Shown: in pieces, positions 23,301 through 35,528 of the stretch | How the letters are laid out: each line of letters starts with the position of its first letter | Position numbering within the stretch: position 1 is the first letter of the stretch | Assembly: GCA_029959085.1 (NCBI GenBank) | Contig: JARWIR010000003.1 | Span: 23,637,505 to 23,701,504 of the forward strand | Source of the DNA: Nemophila menziesii | Taxonomy: Eukaryota; Streptophyta; Magnoliopsida; Boraginales; Hydrophyllaceae | Direction of reading: 5' to 3' | DNA: 64,000 nucleotides | Notes under the pieces: model-generated | Database searches by the model: none | Told to the model about the DNA's origin: nothing | Seen by the model: only the letters and a program-made list of their open reading frames with translations | Made by a program: the position numbers and the translations under genes

Positions 23301-24502
23301 TTCTCCATGGTTCATTAGAAGAGGAGGTGTATATGACTCAACCTCCTGGTTTTATTGGTTCTACTAATCCCTCGTTTGTTTGCAAGTTGAACAGGTCCTT
23401 ATATGGCCTTAAACAGGCGCCACGTGCGTGGTACCAACTACTTGCTTCCTTTCTTGTCTCACAAGGCTTTATTGCGAGTTCTGCTGACTCTTCCATGTTT
23501 ATAAAGGGCTCAGGATCTTCTCTAACGATAATTCTTATCTATGTTGATGATATACTTGTCACAGGTGCTAATTCAACAAGTGTTACTTGTATTATAGATG
23601 CTCTTAAATCTCGTTTTTTGATGAAAGATTTAGGATCACTTTCCTATTTTTTGGGAGTTGAAATTAAGCGTACTTCAACTTCTATCTGTGTTAATCAATC
23701 GACATATGCTTCATCTATTATTCACAAAGCAGGTCTCAGTGATTGTAAACCAGTTTCTACACCTACACAAAGTAAATATACTGTGATCTCAGATCATGAT
23801 CTTCAATTATATGAGAATCCTTTTCATTTTCGGAGTATTACAGGTGCTTTACAGTATTTGACTATCACTCGTCCTGATTTGGCATTTGCTGTTAATCAGA
23901 TTTTCCAATCCATGCACTGTCCTACCAACTTGGATTATGAAAAACTTAAACGTTTACTTCGATATGTTAAAGGCACGTTGTCTTATGGACTGAATTTTAC
24001 TTTATCTTCTTTGCTTTCTTTACGTGCTTATTCGGATTCTGATTGGGCAAGTAATTCTCGAGATAGGAGGTCTACAACAGGTTATTGTATTTTTTTGGGA
24101 AATAATCTCATATCTTGGGGTTCAAAACGTTAAACTACAGTTTCACGGTCTTCTACTGAAGCTGAGTATCGTGCTATGGCATATGTGGCTGCTGAGTTGA
24201 AGTGGCTTACATTCTTGTTAAAAGAATTACATATACCAGTACTTACACCCTCAATTTCCTGTGATAACTTGTCAGCTATAGCTCTCGCTTCCAATCCTGT
24301 GTTTCATACTCGAACGCGTCATATTGATGTTGACTTTCATTTCGTTCGAGAACAAGTTCAGGCTAAGCTTCTTCAGCTATCACATGTTTCTTCCTCCTTG
24401 CAAATAGCTGATGCCTTTACCAAGAGTTTGTCTGCTGCTTTGTTTAACTCACTTATTTCCAAGCTTCCTCTTCTTCGGCGAGTTCAGCTTGAGGGGGGAT
24501 GA
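20318..24502 (+). pseudogene. Copia C gag-pol polyprotein with a single premature stop
   Basis: One frame of about 1394 codons. Order: UBN2-type gag (about residues 80-200), Arg/Gly-rich stretch, zinc knuckle CQICGKTGHNALDC (about 286), protease with DSGS (about 361; DSGA is usual), integrase zinc region HYRLGHP (about 504), integrase core with HSDVWG and FRSDNGGEF, reverse transcriptase with YVDDIL (about 1074), RNase H with DSDWAS (about 1239). TAA at 24131-24133 interrupts RNase H; the same frame then runs to TGA at 24502. The related copia B has CAA (Gln) at this place, so a single C-to-T change explains the stop. Apart from that it looks complete. Confidence 0.9.
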
Positions 24503-24702
24503 TAAGGATATAACAATTAGTTAGTCAAAGTAGTTAAATATTAGTCAAAGTTGTTATATTGGTTAGTGCTTAGCTGTCATATACGTATATGTGTGTATTG
24601 TGTAATAGCTATAATATATAACACACACTTGTATACACAACATAATAATAATATACAGAATATACTTTACACATCAAACTCTCTCTCTTATCTTCTTCTA
24701 TA
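24500..24702 (+). repeat. 3' LTR of copia C
   Basis: 203 bp identical by eye to the 5' LTR, directly after the purine tract and before the AGTTA duplication. Confidence 0.95.
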
Positions 24703-25682
24703 AGTTATAATCGTACTCTAGGTACTTACATCCCAATGTTCCATATCTTCTCATATACACACTTGCATCAAAGTATCATCATACTTGGCATAGGCCTTAC
24801 GACCGGTAAGCATACGAGCATACGTTACAAATAACCTGTTAAGGTACATAGTTGCTCAAATAATTCTAATTCGTTACGTATCTTGCAGTACCCCAGACTA
24901 ATAATTTGATGTATCATATTTCAGTAACTCTGGCCCCTTTAAATTTTAATCACATCGTTTATGTGATCAAAAGAGTTCACTGACATAACTTCATCTGTCT
25001 CACTATCATGTTATAGTCCAAATTGACTTACATGATCAGTATACCTGCAAGCACACTGATGTCTCCTGTTTTGTTCTAATTATATACCCTTAGGAGACAT
25101 CATTTTAGGGGAATATTTGACTTATTTGATAGACTTTTAGGCTTATTTCAATATATTTCATTTTCTCCCTTGGATTTACGATATTTCGTTTTTTAAACTT
25201 TTGTACGTTAATCTGTTTGTTTTTATTGCAAAGTTATTAGGTCCATGGATGCTAGGGAGCACCAAGACAAGGAGGAGAATCGAGAATTAAAGTCTTAGAT
25301 CGAGCAGAGGAGTCGAAGGAGAGAAAAGATATCCCGGAGAGTTGACTAGAAAAACTAAAAATCTGGAAGGCTGTTACTAATGTTATTTTCAAGCCACTTA
25401 GACACTGATTCAGTCTTTGGGTCGTGAAATAAGGAAGTTGCCTTTTTAAGTTAGGAAGATTTTGCAACTGGAATGAGTCGATTTGAAGTTCATATGCGAA
25501 AGTTACCGCCGTTTTACCAAGGGTTGTACACCAGTTATGGGAATTAAAAAGATGAATTTGGGCTTTTTATTATTTTAATTATATCTATTAAGTTAAAAGA
25601 TCATTCCTTCTTTTTATTATAAATAGACCATTATACCTCCTTTTTACATACCACGTATCAGATTATTTTCATACGCTTCAAG

Positions 25683-26264
25683 TAGGGTTGAGCAGAATAG
25701 TGGTAAATGGTAAACCGACCCGTTAGGGTAATAAAAACCGACCTAAAACAGGGTAAAAATTACCCTAACCCATTTTATAACATACCTTACCCTTCAATTT
25801 TGGGCATGTTAATTTTTTTACCACGGGTTTACCTTCTATACATTACCACACGGGTTGGACCCGTCCAACCCGTGTACTGTTCATTTAATATTATATATAT
25901 ATGTGTGTGGGTATGGTCAAGACTTGGCCATTTGACACATTTGGCTACTTCGTTCACCGAAATCTTATCCTCGTCTCTTCTTTGAATTTTACCTAATATG
26001 TACTTTATTTTGAAGAACAAATTTTTTTTTAATTGAATAGTAACATTTAAACTTTATTTGGTTTTATATTTTTTATTGTGATAAAATTATGAATTTTACC
26101 AAGGGTAAAACCCGGGTAACTCGTTAGTTAACTCGTCTTAACCCGTGGTAATTTTTATTTTACCATTAACACGGGTTTACCCTCCAACATTTACCACTCT
26201 CCAATATTACCCTATCCTTACCCTAGACCCCAACCCGGGTAAACCCGACCCATGCTCACCCCTA
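25683..26264. mobile_element. hAT-type MITE inside the solo LTR
   Basis: 582 bp with ends TAGGGTTGAGCA and TGCTCACCCCTA and an 8-bp duplication GCTTCAAG (25675-25682, 26265-26272). The interior is full of ACCCG/CGGGT-type motifs. There is no ORF of note. Confidence 0.9.
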
Positions 26265-26629
26265 GCTTCAAGAGAGAGTCAAGAGCAGAAGGGGAAGCTA
26301 GAGCTGAAAGAATTCCTTTCTTCCAACAACAGTCAAACCAACGCCCCAATTAGGTTTCATATTTTATATCTATAATTTAGGAACATGTATTTAATTTATT
26401 TTATTTCAGTTTTTAATTTGAACATGAGCTAATTTCAAATCGCTACATGGGTTGAACCCAATTCTATTTAATTCCTGTTTTCTGAATTTGGGATTAATTT
26501 ATTTAAGTTAAATTAGGTATTTTGTGTTGGATATTATCTTATTTTAAATAACTAATTTTGAAGTCATGAATCAAACTTAGGATTTAGTAATTAGACTATT
26601 CACTTAAGTGGCAAAGTGATCACCTTGAC

Positions 26630-26658
<29 letters not shown>
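26630..26658. repeat. Poly(G) tract in solo LTR
   Basis: About 29 G after CACCTTGAC, the same LTR position as the tract at 7251. Confidence 0.85.
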
Positions 26659-26660
<2 letters not shown>

Positions 26661-27698
26661 TAATTACGGACCTAGATAATAGATGTTTAGTATTCGTTAA
26701 TGACCCTGGTGGGCTTGACTAACCATGCAGCCAATGAACTAAGAGACTAAATCGTTCAAAAGTAGATATAATCGTACTAACTGGGTTTATAGTACTGTAG
26801 GATAGCTCCTAAGTCCACCCTAACGGGGGTTAAGAGTGATTAGAGTCCCGACTAGCACAATAATACCAGTTTAGCCCTTAACAGAAGCATTAATTAGATA
26901 GGTTAGGTGAAACCCTTGCGAGACTCAAGTACTCCTTCTCATCTTGCGTCCAAACTTATTTACTTGTTTATTTTCTTTTCAGTTAATTAATTTAGTGCTT
27001 CATTTTATTGCATCTTTAGTTTTAAAATAACCAAACAAAAATCTTATCAATTTACTTTTCTATTAAACAATTACTTCTACTATTTGATTAATACTAGAGT
27101 TATAACTATTCGTCCCTACGAACAAAACCCGCTTTATCAGAGTATTACTTGGACAACCGTGCACTAGCGGTATAGTGGTTCCTCTATTTTTACTTCATTA
27201 TTTTATAACACCCAGGACCCACCACACACACTTTGATACACAATTTTAGTCTTCCCTTTACATTTAGATCCTTTTACGTTGATTAGGTTGCTTTCGCAAA
27301 CATACCCCATTAGACCGAATCATTCATGATCATTGGTAATATTCTAATCAAAATATCAAGATATAGTCAAAAGTAATAAGGGCACAATTAAAGGAATCGC
27401 ACAGTGAAAAGACAGGGATCGACTCATGGACTTGTCCACGCTATCAATACCAAAAACATAGCACAAATTGTGATGAAGGTTCAAATAGATAAGAGGACCA
27501 AGATATTGCATTTTATAGTTAAAGGGGACGGCTTATCTAGTCATACCAACCGCCGTAGGAAAATGCTATATTCATTCATTTAAACACCACAATCCTTTCT
27601 CCATGTTATACTCAATCTGAGGAATTGTATCTTGGGTAAAATCATGATGATCTAGCAGATCGGGTCGGGTCGGGCAGACCTTTTTATTTAATCATTTA

Positions 27699-28157
27699 GG
27701 TGTCGTTTGATTTTTTTAAGTGATAAGTACTGAATGCTGAATAGGACTTATCCTGTTAAGAGGTAGGGTCTGAATGAATTAGACTTATGTGTCGTTTGTT
27801 TTTTAAGTAATAAGTGTTGAATGCTAAATGAACAGTTGAATAGAACATATTCTGTTAAGAGGCAGTGTCTGAATGATTCAGACTTAGTTTGAAATCTTAA
27901 TGAAACAGACCCGTTAAAAGCCTTTCAGATCTGAATTGGACAGGAAAAACAAACTGTCTTATTGATCCAGTGTCATAATGAACCAGATTAAGATCTCATT
28001 AAGTGCAAACAAACACCCTCTTAGTTTTAAATCTTAATGAAATGGACCAATTAAGAGCTATTCAGATCTGAATTCGTTAGTAAAAACAAACAGTCTTATT
28101 GATCCAGTGTCTTATGAACCAGATTAAGATCTCATTAAGTGCAAACAAACACCCCCT
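27699..28157. mobile_element. hAT-like MITE with a second copy nested inside
   Basis: Left-type ends (GTGTCGTTTG...) occur at about 27700 and 27789, right-type ends (AAGTGCAAACAAACACCC) at about 28000 and 28138. The inner copy (about 27788-28019) interrupts the outer one at ...GACTTA|GTTTTAAATC, flanked by CTTA on both sides. Relatives lie at 62690-63020. Confidence 0.7.
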
Positions 28158-28449
28158 TACTCACGCAACTTCCTAATTCAGTTGACATGATTTTGCAATG
28201 TCACCCTGAGAGACTCAAAGTCTTTTTTTCAAGTAAAATAGACGAGGGGCAAGCACTTATAATTTCAGTTTCAGCTTGGCTATATATAGAATAAACCACA
28301 TCAAACACATAACAATGTGGTTCTAGTACAAAAATTAAAGCTTGCCACAGTCTCCTTAAACCAGTATTGTCTTGATTTACAAATACTCAAAAGCCAGCCA
28401 TGTTCTTGATCTACCCCGAGATATCAAATATTTTACAAAACTAGCAACC
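28158..28449. other. Unannotated spacer
   Basis: No gene or clear repeat seen; it lies just 3' of the decayed LisH/CTLH gene and may include its 3' UTR. Confidence 0.5.
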
Positions 28450-29345
28450 TAGCTCTTGAGGAACTCCTCTAAGGAGAAAGATGAATGCACATCCTACAAA
28501 ACAACAAAACACATTAATCAAACAAACAACATATGAAGTCATTACTTACATAATTAAAAAACAGAACTATTGAACCTTGTCACATTCTTGGCTCAAACAT
28601 TGGCTCAACACTGTTGTTTGTTAAATCTACCTTTCCAATGTTGAATAGCTGGGACGATTGTCATGTGCTGGAATTTCCAAGAGAAAACTTTTTTGTAACA
28701 ATTTCAAGGAAGAAATGCAAAATTAGTTGTATCGTAAGATTTTATATAAACACTGACCAATAATTGCTTTGTTCAAGGTATCAACAACTTGCTCTCGGTA
28801 AACTTAACAAATAAGACTTAACAAATAAGACTTAACAAAATTGAATATACCATGAGTTTTTTATCAAATTTTGTAACTTAAAAAATGAGTCAACTTTGTC
28901 CAGGTTAATTCCACGGAATCTATCCTTGGAAATGACAAAGTTTAAAGTAAATATGTAGCAAAATACAAGTCCTTGTTTTTCTCTAGTAAGCCCGACGCAA
29001 CTTGATTTGCCAGTTCAATAGCCTTCAACGCATTTCCATCCAGTGCTGAACTGATAATAACTGATAACAGAATATATAGGTAAAAGTTCACTAACTGAAC
29101 AAATATGTATTAATTCGATGAAAGAACATATGAGCAAATGCAAGATAATATATTAATCAACAGTAAATTTAAATAGTTCACTTACATTTCCTCTTTTCCT
29201 CTTTTCCATGTCCTCTAGACAATAAACAGAAAGTCTAATCCCGGTAGAAGAAACAAATGATTCAACGGTATCTTTGAAGCAATTATGCACAAGACACGAT
29301 ATCACAATGTTATGGATGTCATTGACATTTACAGCTTGCTAAAAA
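28450..29345 (-). pseudogene. LisH/CTLH (RanBPM/GID8-like) gene fragment, decayed
   Basis: Read on -, a piece at about 29340-29175 reads VNDIHNIVISCLVHNCFKD then VESFVSSTG, which fits a LisH helix pair. It ends near a GTAAGT-like donor. A second piece (about 29045-28940) reads ALKAIELANQVASGLLEKNK plus DLYF, typical of CTLH. Reading then breaks down. A last piece after a TTTTGTAG acceptor (28495-28450) reads DVHSSFSLEEFLKS and stops. Proteins with LisH, CTLH and CRA domains belong to RanBPM/GID8-type ubiquitin ligase complexes. No promoter or 5' exons are visible, so this is a 3' remnant. Confidence 0.55.
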
Positions 29346-30225
29346 ACATGCAAAGAAAATTAAATTAGTTAAGATCCGACACACGCCAAAAATATATTTC
29401 TAAGTACGGATCAAAAGCGCAAAAAATAAGCAATAGGGAATTGAACTCTTATTAAAATTTAGTCAATGTCAAACCCAAAACAATATGTGTGGAACAAGAG
29501 TACAATATATATGGTAAATCTAAGATTCCCTACTCACTTGAGTTAATTAATTTATCTGATATTTAACCCACATATGTTGTTTCATAGATATTAAGATGAA
29601 AAAAATATTAAAATGCAAGAAAGAGATAATATAGATTATGAAGAATATTGTCTTTGGTAATTAGGTTTTTTTTTTTGGTAATTAGTACTAAATAACAATA
29701 TAAAAGTGCATTCATATATGAGTTTTAACGCGAGCTGAGGTATGGATACCCCACTCAAACACGCATACTAATTTAACAACACGAAAAGACATTGTAACCT
29801 TTGCCCCTTTGATAGGTTAATAGATGTAAATAACTTAGAATTTGTTTTAAGTATCAACACAAAAATGTCAAGATCACTTTAGTCGTCCTAAAAATATGTG
29901 GAAATAGATCATGTTCACTAGTAGCTAGGCAGGTCTACACATGAAAAAGAACGCTTCAGACAACACATTACCCTAACTTTAACACATTAATAAAATAAAA
30001 CATATGATAAGCCCAAACAGAAACACAGATCAATTAAATTAGTTTAACTAAAATAGATGAATTCCAATCAAAATTTTATTAAAAAAAATTGCGTCCAACA
30101 TGAATTTAATCTCCAGCAATGAATAAGAAAATATAACTCACAGTATTTTCATACTCAATTATCAACATTCATTTCTTGGGGATGTTACATTATCTGGAAA
30201 ACTTCTTGCTTTTCCGATGGAAGGT
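29346..30225. other. AT-rich stretch without genes
   Basis: No coding sequence. At 29653-29685 the 12-mer TTTGGTAATTAG occurs twice around a T-run. Confidence 0.6.
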
Positions 30226-30539
30226 TCTTGGAGTACAAGGTGTGATAAAATAGAGTTAGAAAAGATAGTGAAAAAGAGTGCAGGGACTAAAACATAAATA
30301 AGAAAACTTAGTTAGTTAGTTTGTTACGTTTTACATCTTTTGATTAGAATGTTGTATATATATAACATCACACTTGTAATTGAAAGCTAACAAGAAAAGA
30401 TTCTCTACTTTCACTTTCATTCTCTCTCTTTTTCTTCTTCTGCAACTTTTCTTCTTGTTCAAGTTTTTGCTTCGTTTATGAAGATTTGATGATCAATTAA
30501 GATTGATCACTAATAGTTCAACAACTATTAGATTTATCA
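30226..30539 (+). repeat. 5' LTR of copia B
   Basis: 314 bp, TCTTGGAGTAC to TTATCA, next to the primer site. Confidence 0.85.
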
Positions 30540-30632
30540 TGGTATCAGAAGTAATCTAGATTCTTACGCACAAAATAAACCTCATTCTTGCTTTAGATCA
30601 AGAATATTCAAGCTCTTCTTGAAGCTTCATCA

Positions 30633-33600
30633 ATGGCGACAATCACAGAATTTTTTTCATCTCCTTACTATATTCATCCAAGTGAAAGCACAGGTGCTTC
30701 ACTTGTTGCTGAGCCACTCACAAACGACAACTTTCTATCATGGACACGTGCAATTGAGATCGCATTATCCGTGAAGAACAAGCTCGGATTCATAAACGGC
30801 GAAATCCTTCAACCTCCGTTGACTGATTTAGCTCTGTTTTCTGCTTGGAACCGAGCTAATAATCTGGTACTCTCCTGGTTACTCAATTCTATTTCTCGAG
30901 ACATTAGAGGTAGTTTGCTAAATGTGAATTCTGCACATGATTTGTATAACGAAATTAAAACTTGTTTTGAAAAGAGTAATGGTACGAGAGTTTACTTTCT
31001 TGAAAAATCTTTAAGCTCTGCTTCTCAAGATTCATCTTCAATTTCTGAGTTCTTTGCAAAATTTAAGAATCTATGGGACGAGTATGTTCATCTTAGACCT
31101 ATGCTACATGTGGAAGTATGAATCAGTGTACTTGTAAAATTCTTGATACTCTCATTGAAAGGCAAAACAATGAATTTGTAATCAAGTTCTTAATCGGCTT
31201 AAATGATTCTTACGCAACTGTTAGGAGTCAAATCATGTTGATGGGTCCTTTACCTTCAATGAACTCTGTGTTTGCTATGTTACTTCAAGAAGAGAGCCAA
31301 AGATCACTCTCAAGTTCTATGTTCATCACACCTACTCATGCCTTTTACACCAAAAATAATCAGAACACAAACAGTTATGCTGATAGGAGAAAAGTTGTTT
31401 GCACACACTGTGGTTACATAGGACATACAGTGGATAAATGTTTCAAACTTCATGGATATCCAATCGGTTGGGTTCACAATGGGAAAAGGCAGCCTCAAAA
31501 TCAAACACATAGTTCTGCGCATTTGGTTAATACTCAAGATGAAGTGAGAAATGAGTCTAAACCTCTGAGTTCTTATGAGTTTGCAGATGAAGAAATGAGT
31601 AAACTAATGGCTTTAGCTCACACAAATCAATCATCAAGCTCAGTTGTTCATCAAGTCACTATTGCAGAAGGTATTCCTTATAACTCTTCTTGGATTTTAG
31701 ATACAGGTGCTACTGATCATCTTGTCTATTCATCATCTTTATATACAACACAGTTACATAGTGTTTACATAGCTGTTACTTTACCAAATGGAGAGATTGT
31801 TATGGCTACACAAAGAGGATATATATGCATAAATAAACACCTTACATTGAAAAATGTATTGTGTGTTCCAGCTTTCAAATGCAATTTGATTTCAATTTCT
31901 AAACTAACACATGATTCAAGTGTTATAGTTACTTTTCATTCATCTTACTATACACTCCAGGATGCTCAACACAAGATGATGATTGGGATTGCCTATGAAA
32001 GAAATGGCCTATATCATATCCAGCCAAATATGCAGATTCATAAGGTGTTTAATACTTCTAAAGCTCAAATTGACTTGTGGCATTCAATATTGGGTCATCC
32101 TTCTAAAGCAAAACTTCTTGCACTCAAGAGGATTGAACCTTCTCTATATTTCTTAAACAATAGTATATGTGATTCTTGTCATTATGCTAAATAAAAGAAG
32201 CTTAGTTTTCCATTATCTACTTCTTGTACAAACTCATGTTTTGATTTGATCCATTGTGATATATGGGATCCTTTTAAAGAAGTTTCTTTTAGTGGTCATA
32301 AGTATTTCCTTACCATTGTTGATGACTATAGTAGAGTTACATGGATATACCTTATGACAACAAAATCTGAAGTTAGTCAACATCTACTTAGCTTTTATGC
32401 AATGGTGTTAACTCAGTTTAATAAGAAGATCAAGATTATTAGAAGTGATAATGGTCCTGAGTTCAATTTACTTAACTTCTATACAACTAATGGGATTATT
32501 CATCAATTAAGTTGTGTTGAAACACCACAACAAAATGGCCTTGTAGAGAGAAAACATCAACACCTACTCACAACTGCTAGAGCTATTATGTTTCAAGCAA
32601 ACCTTCCCTTACAATTTTGGGTTGATTCTGTACTCACCTCAGCCTACATTATCAATAGATTACCCACACCCCTACTTAATAACCTCACACCCTATGAAAA
32701 ACTATATAATAAACCTCCAAAGCTAGACCATATGAGAGTTTTTGGATCACTATGTTATGCTTCTACACTCCAACAAAATAGAAGCAAGTTTGATCAAAGA
32801 GCTAGAAAATGTGTCTTTCTCGGTTATCCACCCACAACTAAGGGTTATAAGCTTTTAGATATCATTAACAACAAGATCATTATATCTAGAAATGTTTTTT
32901 TTTCATGAATCATCATTCCCTTTCTCAGAAATCACTCCTGTTGAAGACTATCATACTTTTTTGTTCCCACCCACGAATCCTTACATTGAGCCTTTAAATA
33001 CTTCTATTTCTAATCCTCAACCACCACCTTCTAATTCTCAACCACCACCTCCTAATACTCAATCTACTAGACCTTCAAGAACAAGACAACCACCTACTTA
33101 TCTAAAAGATTATATCACTCATTCAGCCTCACATTGTCAACAAAATCCTTAGCCTATCCTCTATCCTATTCAAGATTTCATTAGTTCTGCAAAATTGGCA
33201 CCTAAATATGCCAATTGCATTGAAAATATATCTATACAAAAAGAACCGAGGTCATATAAAGAAGTCTCAATGTCTAAAGAATGGACCTTAGCCATTCAAA
33301 CTGAGCTTGATGCTCTACAAGACAACAATACTTGGGACATTGTTGAATTAACTCCCTCTATGAAACCTATAGGTTGTAAATGGGTTTTTAAGATGAAATT
33401 TAAAGCTGATGGTTCTCTAGAAAGACACAAAGCTCGTTTAGTAGCTAAAGGCTACAATCAACAAGAAGGTCTTGACTTCTTTGATACATTCTCACCTGTG
33501 GCTAAAATAGTTTCCATAAGGTTAATTTTAGCTTTAGCTTCTTCTCAGAACTGGCACTTACATCAAATGGATGTTAATAATGAATTTCTTCATGGTGAAT

Positions 33601-34804
33601 TGGATGAACAGGTTTACATGACTATTCCTAAAGGTATCCAAGCCCCTAAGAATACAGTGTGTAAACTTAAGAAGAGCTTGTATGGCCTCAAACAAGCATC
33701 TAGACAGTGGTTTGCAAAATTGTCCTCTTCTTTGGAGAATTATGGTTTTATTCATTCTTCGAGTGATTACAGCCTTTTTATAAAGAAAAATGAATCAAGT
33801 TTTATTGCTTTATTGGTATATGTTGATGATATTATCATTACAAGTAACATTTTACAAGAAATCAACAACTTAAAAGCTTTTTTACATAAGGAATTCACCA
33901 TCAAAGACTTAGGTGAGCTTAAATATTTTCTTGGTATTGAAGTTGCAAGAAAATCTACTGGGATTTCATTGTGCCAAAGGAAGTATGCACTTGATATACT
34001 CAGTGAGTGTGGTGTTTTAGGTGCAAAACCAGTAAATTTTCCTATGGAATCAACATTAAAGCTCAGACAAGATGATGATCATCCTATTGATAATCCATCT
34101 TCATATAGGAGATTAATTGGCAGGTTGTTATATTTGACTATAACAAGACCTGACATTGCTTATTCAGTGAATTCTTTAAGCCAATTCCTGTCAAATCCAT
34201 CTATAAATCACTGGAATGCAGCTCAAAGAGTTCTTAAATACATCAAAATGACTCCAGGACAGGGGTTATTCTTCTCTTCTTCTTCTGAGATAAAATTGAA
34301 GGCCTACTGTGATAGTGATTGGGCAGGGTGTTTGGATACTAGAAGGAGTGTTACAGGTTTATGTATATTCTTAGGAGATTCTTTAATCTCATGGAAAAGC
34401 AAAAAACAAACCACAATAAGTAAGTCATCAGCTGAGGCTGAATACAGAGCATTAGCTGCTACTACTTGTGATATCCAATGTATACTTTATGCTTTGAGAG
34501 ATTATGGTTTTAAACATGATTTTCCAGCTCTTGGATATTCGGATAGCAAGTCAGCAGTTGCTATGTCTACAAATCCTGTACATCACGAGCGCACAAAGCA
34601 TGTAGACATTGATTGCAAGATTACTCGAGAAAAAATTCAAGCTGGAGTAATCAAGCTCTTTCATATACCTTCAAACCTCCAACTTGCTGATATGTTCACC
34701 AAACCATTGTACTCTCTTGTTTTTCATCATAATTTGTCCAAGCTGAACATTTCTAATATCCATGCTCAGCTTGAGGGGGGCTCTTGGAGTACAAGGTGTG
34801 ATAA
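30633..34804 (+). pseudogene. Copia B gag-pol, broken by two frameshifts and two stops
   Basis: Gag (30633-31121) has the retrotransposon N-terminal motif LTNDNFLSWTRAIEIAL. A frameshift near 31118 leads to the rest of gag with the zinc knuckle CTHCGYIGHTVDKC (about 31400), protease WILDTGATDHL (31690) and the integrase zinc region. TAA at 32192-32194 is in frame. The integrase core (HCDIWDP, RSDNGPEF) runs to 32908, where a T-run shifts the frame. TAG at 33150-33152 is in frame. Reverse transcriptase (YVDDII, about 33822) and RNase H (DSDWAG, KSSAEAEYRAL) lie in the long open part 33195-34829, which reads on into the LTR. Confidence 0.9.
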
Positions 34805-35070
34805 AATAGAGTTAGAAAAGATAGAGTAAAACAGTGCAGGGACTAAAACATAATTAAGAAAACTTAGTTAGTTAGTTTGTTACGTTTTACAGCTTTTGAT
34901 TAGAATGTTGTATATATATAACATCACACTTGTAATTGAAAGCTGACAAGAAAAGATTCTCTACTTTCACTTTCATTCTCTCTCTTTTTCTTCTTCTGCA
35001 ACTTTTCTTCTTGTTCAAGTTTTTGCTTCGTTTATGAAGCTTTGATGATCAATTAAGATTGATCACTAAT
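34782..35070 (+). repeat. 3' LTR of copia B, truncated
   Basis: 289 bp; ends at CACTAAT where the copia A LTR begins. The last 25 bp of the 5' copy are missing. Confidence 0.85.
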
Positions 35071-35528
35071 TGTTACACTTGAATATAAAACAAGAAGGTT
35101 TATTAGACAAACCTTATACGCAGCGGATTGGAATAAAGAGTCCTGAATTCTAGCCTTCTTGTAATTGATTGAATTGGAATGAATCGCTTCTGCTATCTGG
35201 TCGTAAGTTTAATTACTAGAACTAAACCTTTTGTTTTCACAACCTAAATGTCTCAGAATTATTTGTGTTGTATTCTTGATTTGGAGAGAAAAGAATTGTA
35301 CGCTTATGATTGTGTTGTCTGTTGTGTTGTTGTGATTTTGTGAGAAAGAGAGGCTCTATTTATAGAGCTGGAGAGTTGGTTTATTAGCTGTTAATAAACC
35401 ACTCTCCCACTTTCTCCACTTCCTCCACCATCAAAGTGGGAAGTTATCAAAGATAACTTCCCTGTACGCTCATGTCTTTCCCATCATGGGTGACATGGGA
35501 ATAAAAACCTTTTTTTTTATTTCTTTCA
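35071..35528 (-). repeat. 3' LTR of copia A
   Basis: 458 bp; on + it reads TGTTACACTTG to TTTCTTTCA, then the purine tract (as TTCTCCCACTCG on +). Confidence 0.9.

Larger units (their letters stand above)
19981..24702 (+). mobile_element. Copia element C, very young, one nonsense codon
   Basis: Two 203-bp LTRs, which I read as identical, flank one long gag-pol frame. The target duplication AGTTA (19976-19980, 24703-24707) is perfect. The primer site TGGTATCAGAGCC (initiator tRNA-Met) starts at 20184 and the polypurine tract GAGGGGGGA ends at 24499. The LTR ends are TG...TA, a known non-canonical pair. Identical LTRs imply recent insertion. Confidence 0.95.
25057..27224 (+). mobile_element. 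Solo LTR of the Athila-type family
   Basis: Starts TGATGTCTCC and ends CCACCA, colinear with the LTRs at 5999 and 11952. It is flanked by CACAC on both sides (25052-25056, 27225-27229). Removing it restores the sequence seen in copia A at about 35920. Without its MITE it is about 1.58 kb. LTR-LTR recombination would have removed the interior. Confidence 0.9.
19567..27424 (-). mobile_element. Copia remnant A2: one LTR and 3' UTR, split by two insertions
   Basis: On -, an LTR (19567-19953) is followed by the 3' UTR of a copia element. That UTR appears in pieces (19954-19980, 24703-25056, 27225-27424) and matches copia A (35529-36130) closely, for example AAGCATACGAGCATACGTTA and the AGACAGGGATCGACTC end. 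Coding sequence and the other LTR are gone. Copia C and a solo Athila-family LTR sit in it with clean target duplications. Confidence 0.8.
30226..35070 (+). mobile_element. Copia element B, decayed
   Basis: 5' LTR 30226-30539 and 3' LTR 34782-35070, about 97% alike by eye. Primer site TGGTATCAGA at 30540; purine tract TTGAGGGGGG at 34771. LTR ends are TC...CA, a reported non-canonical pair. The 3' LTR lacks its last 25 bp because copia A inserted there and the far junction was later lost. Confidence 0.9.

Noticed and set aside
29653..29685. 12-mer TTTGGTAATTAG repeated around a T-run, considered as a third retroposon relic
   Set aside because: The order of repeat, G and T-run does not give a clean sequence-poly(A)-TSD on either strand; slippage is equally likely.
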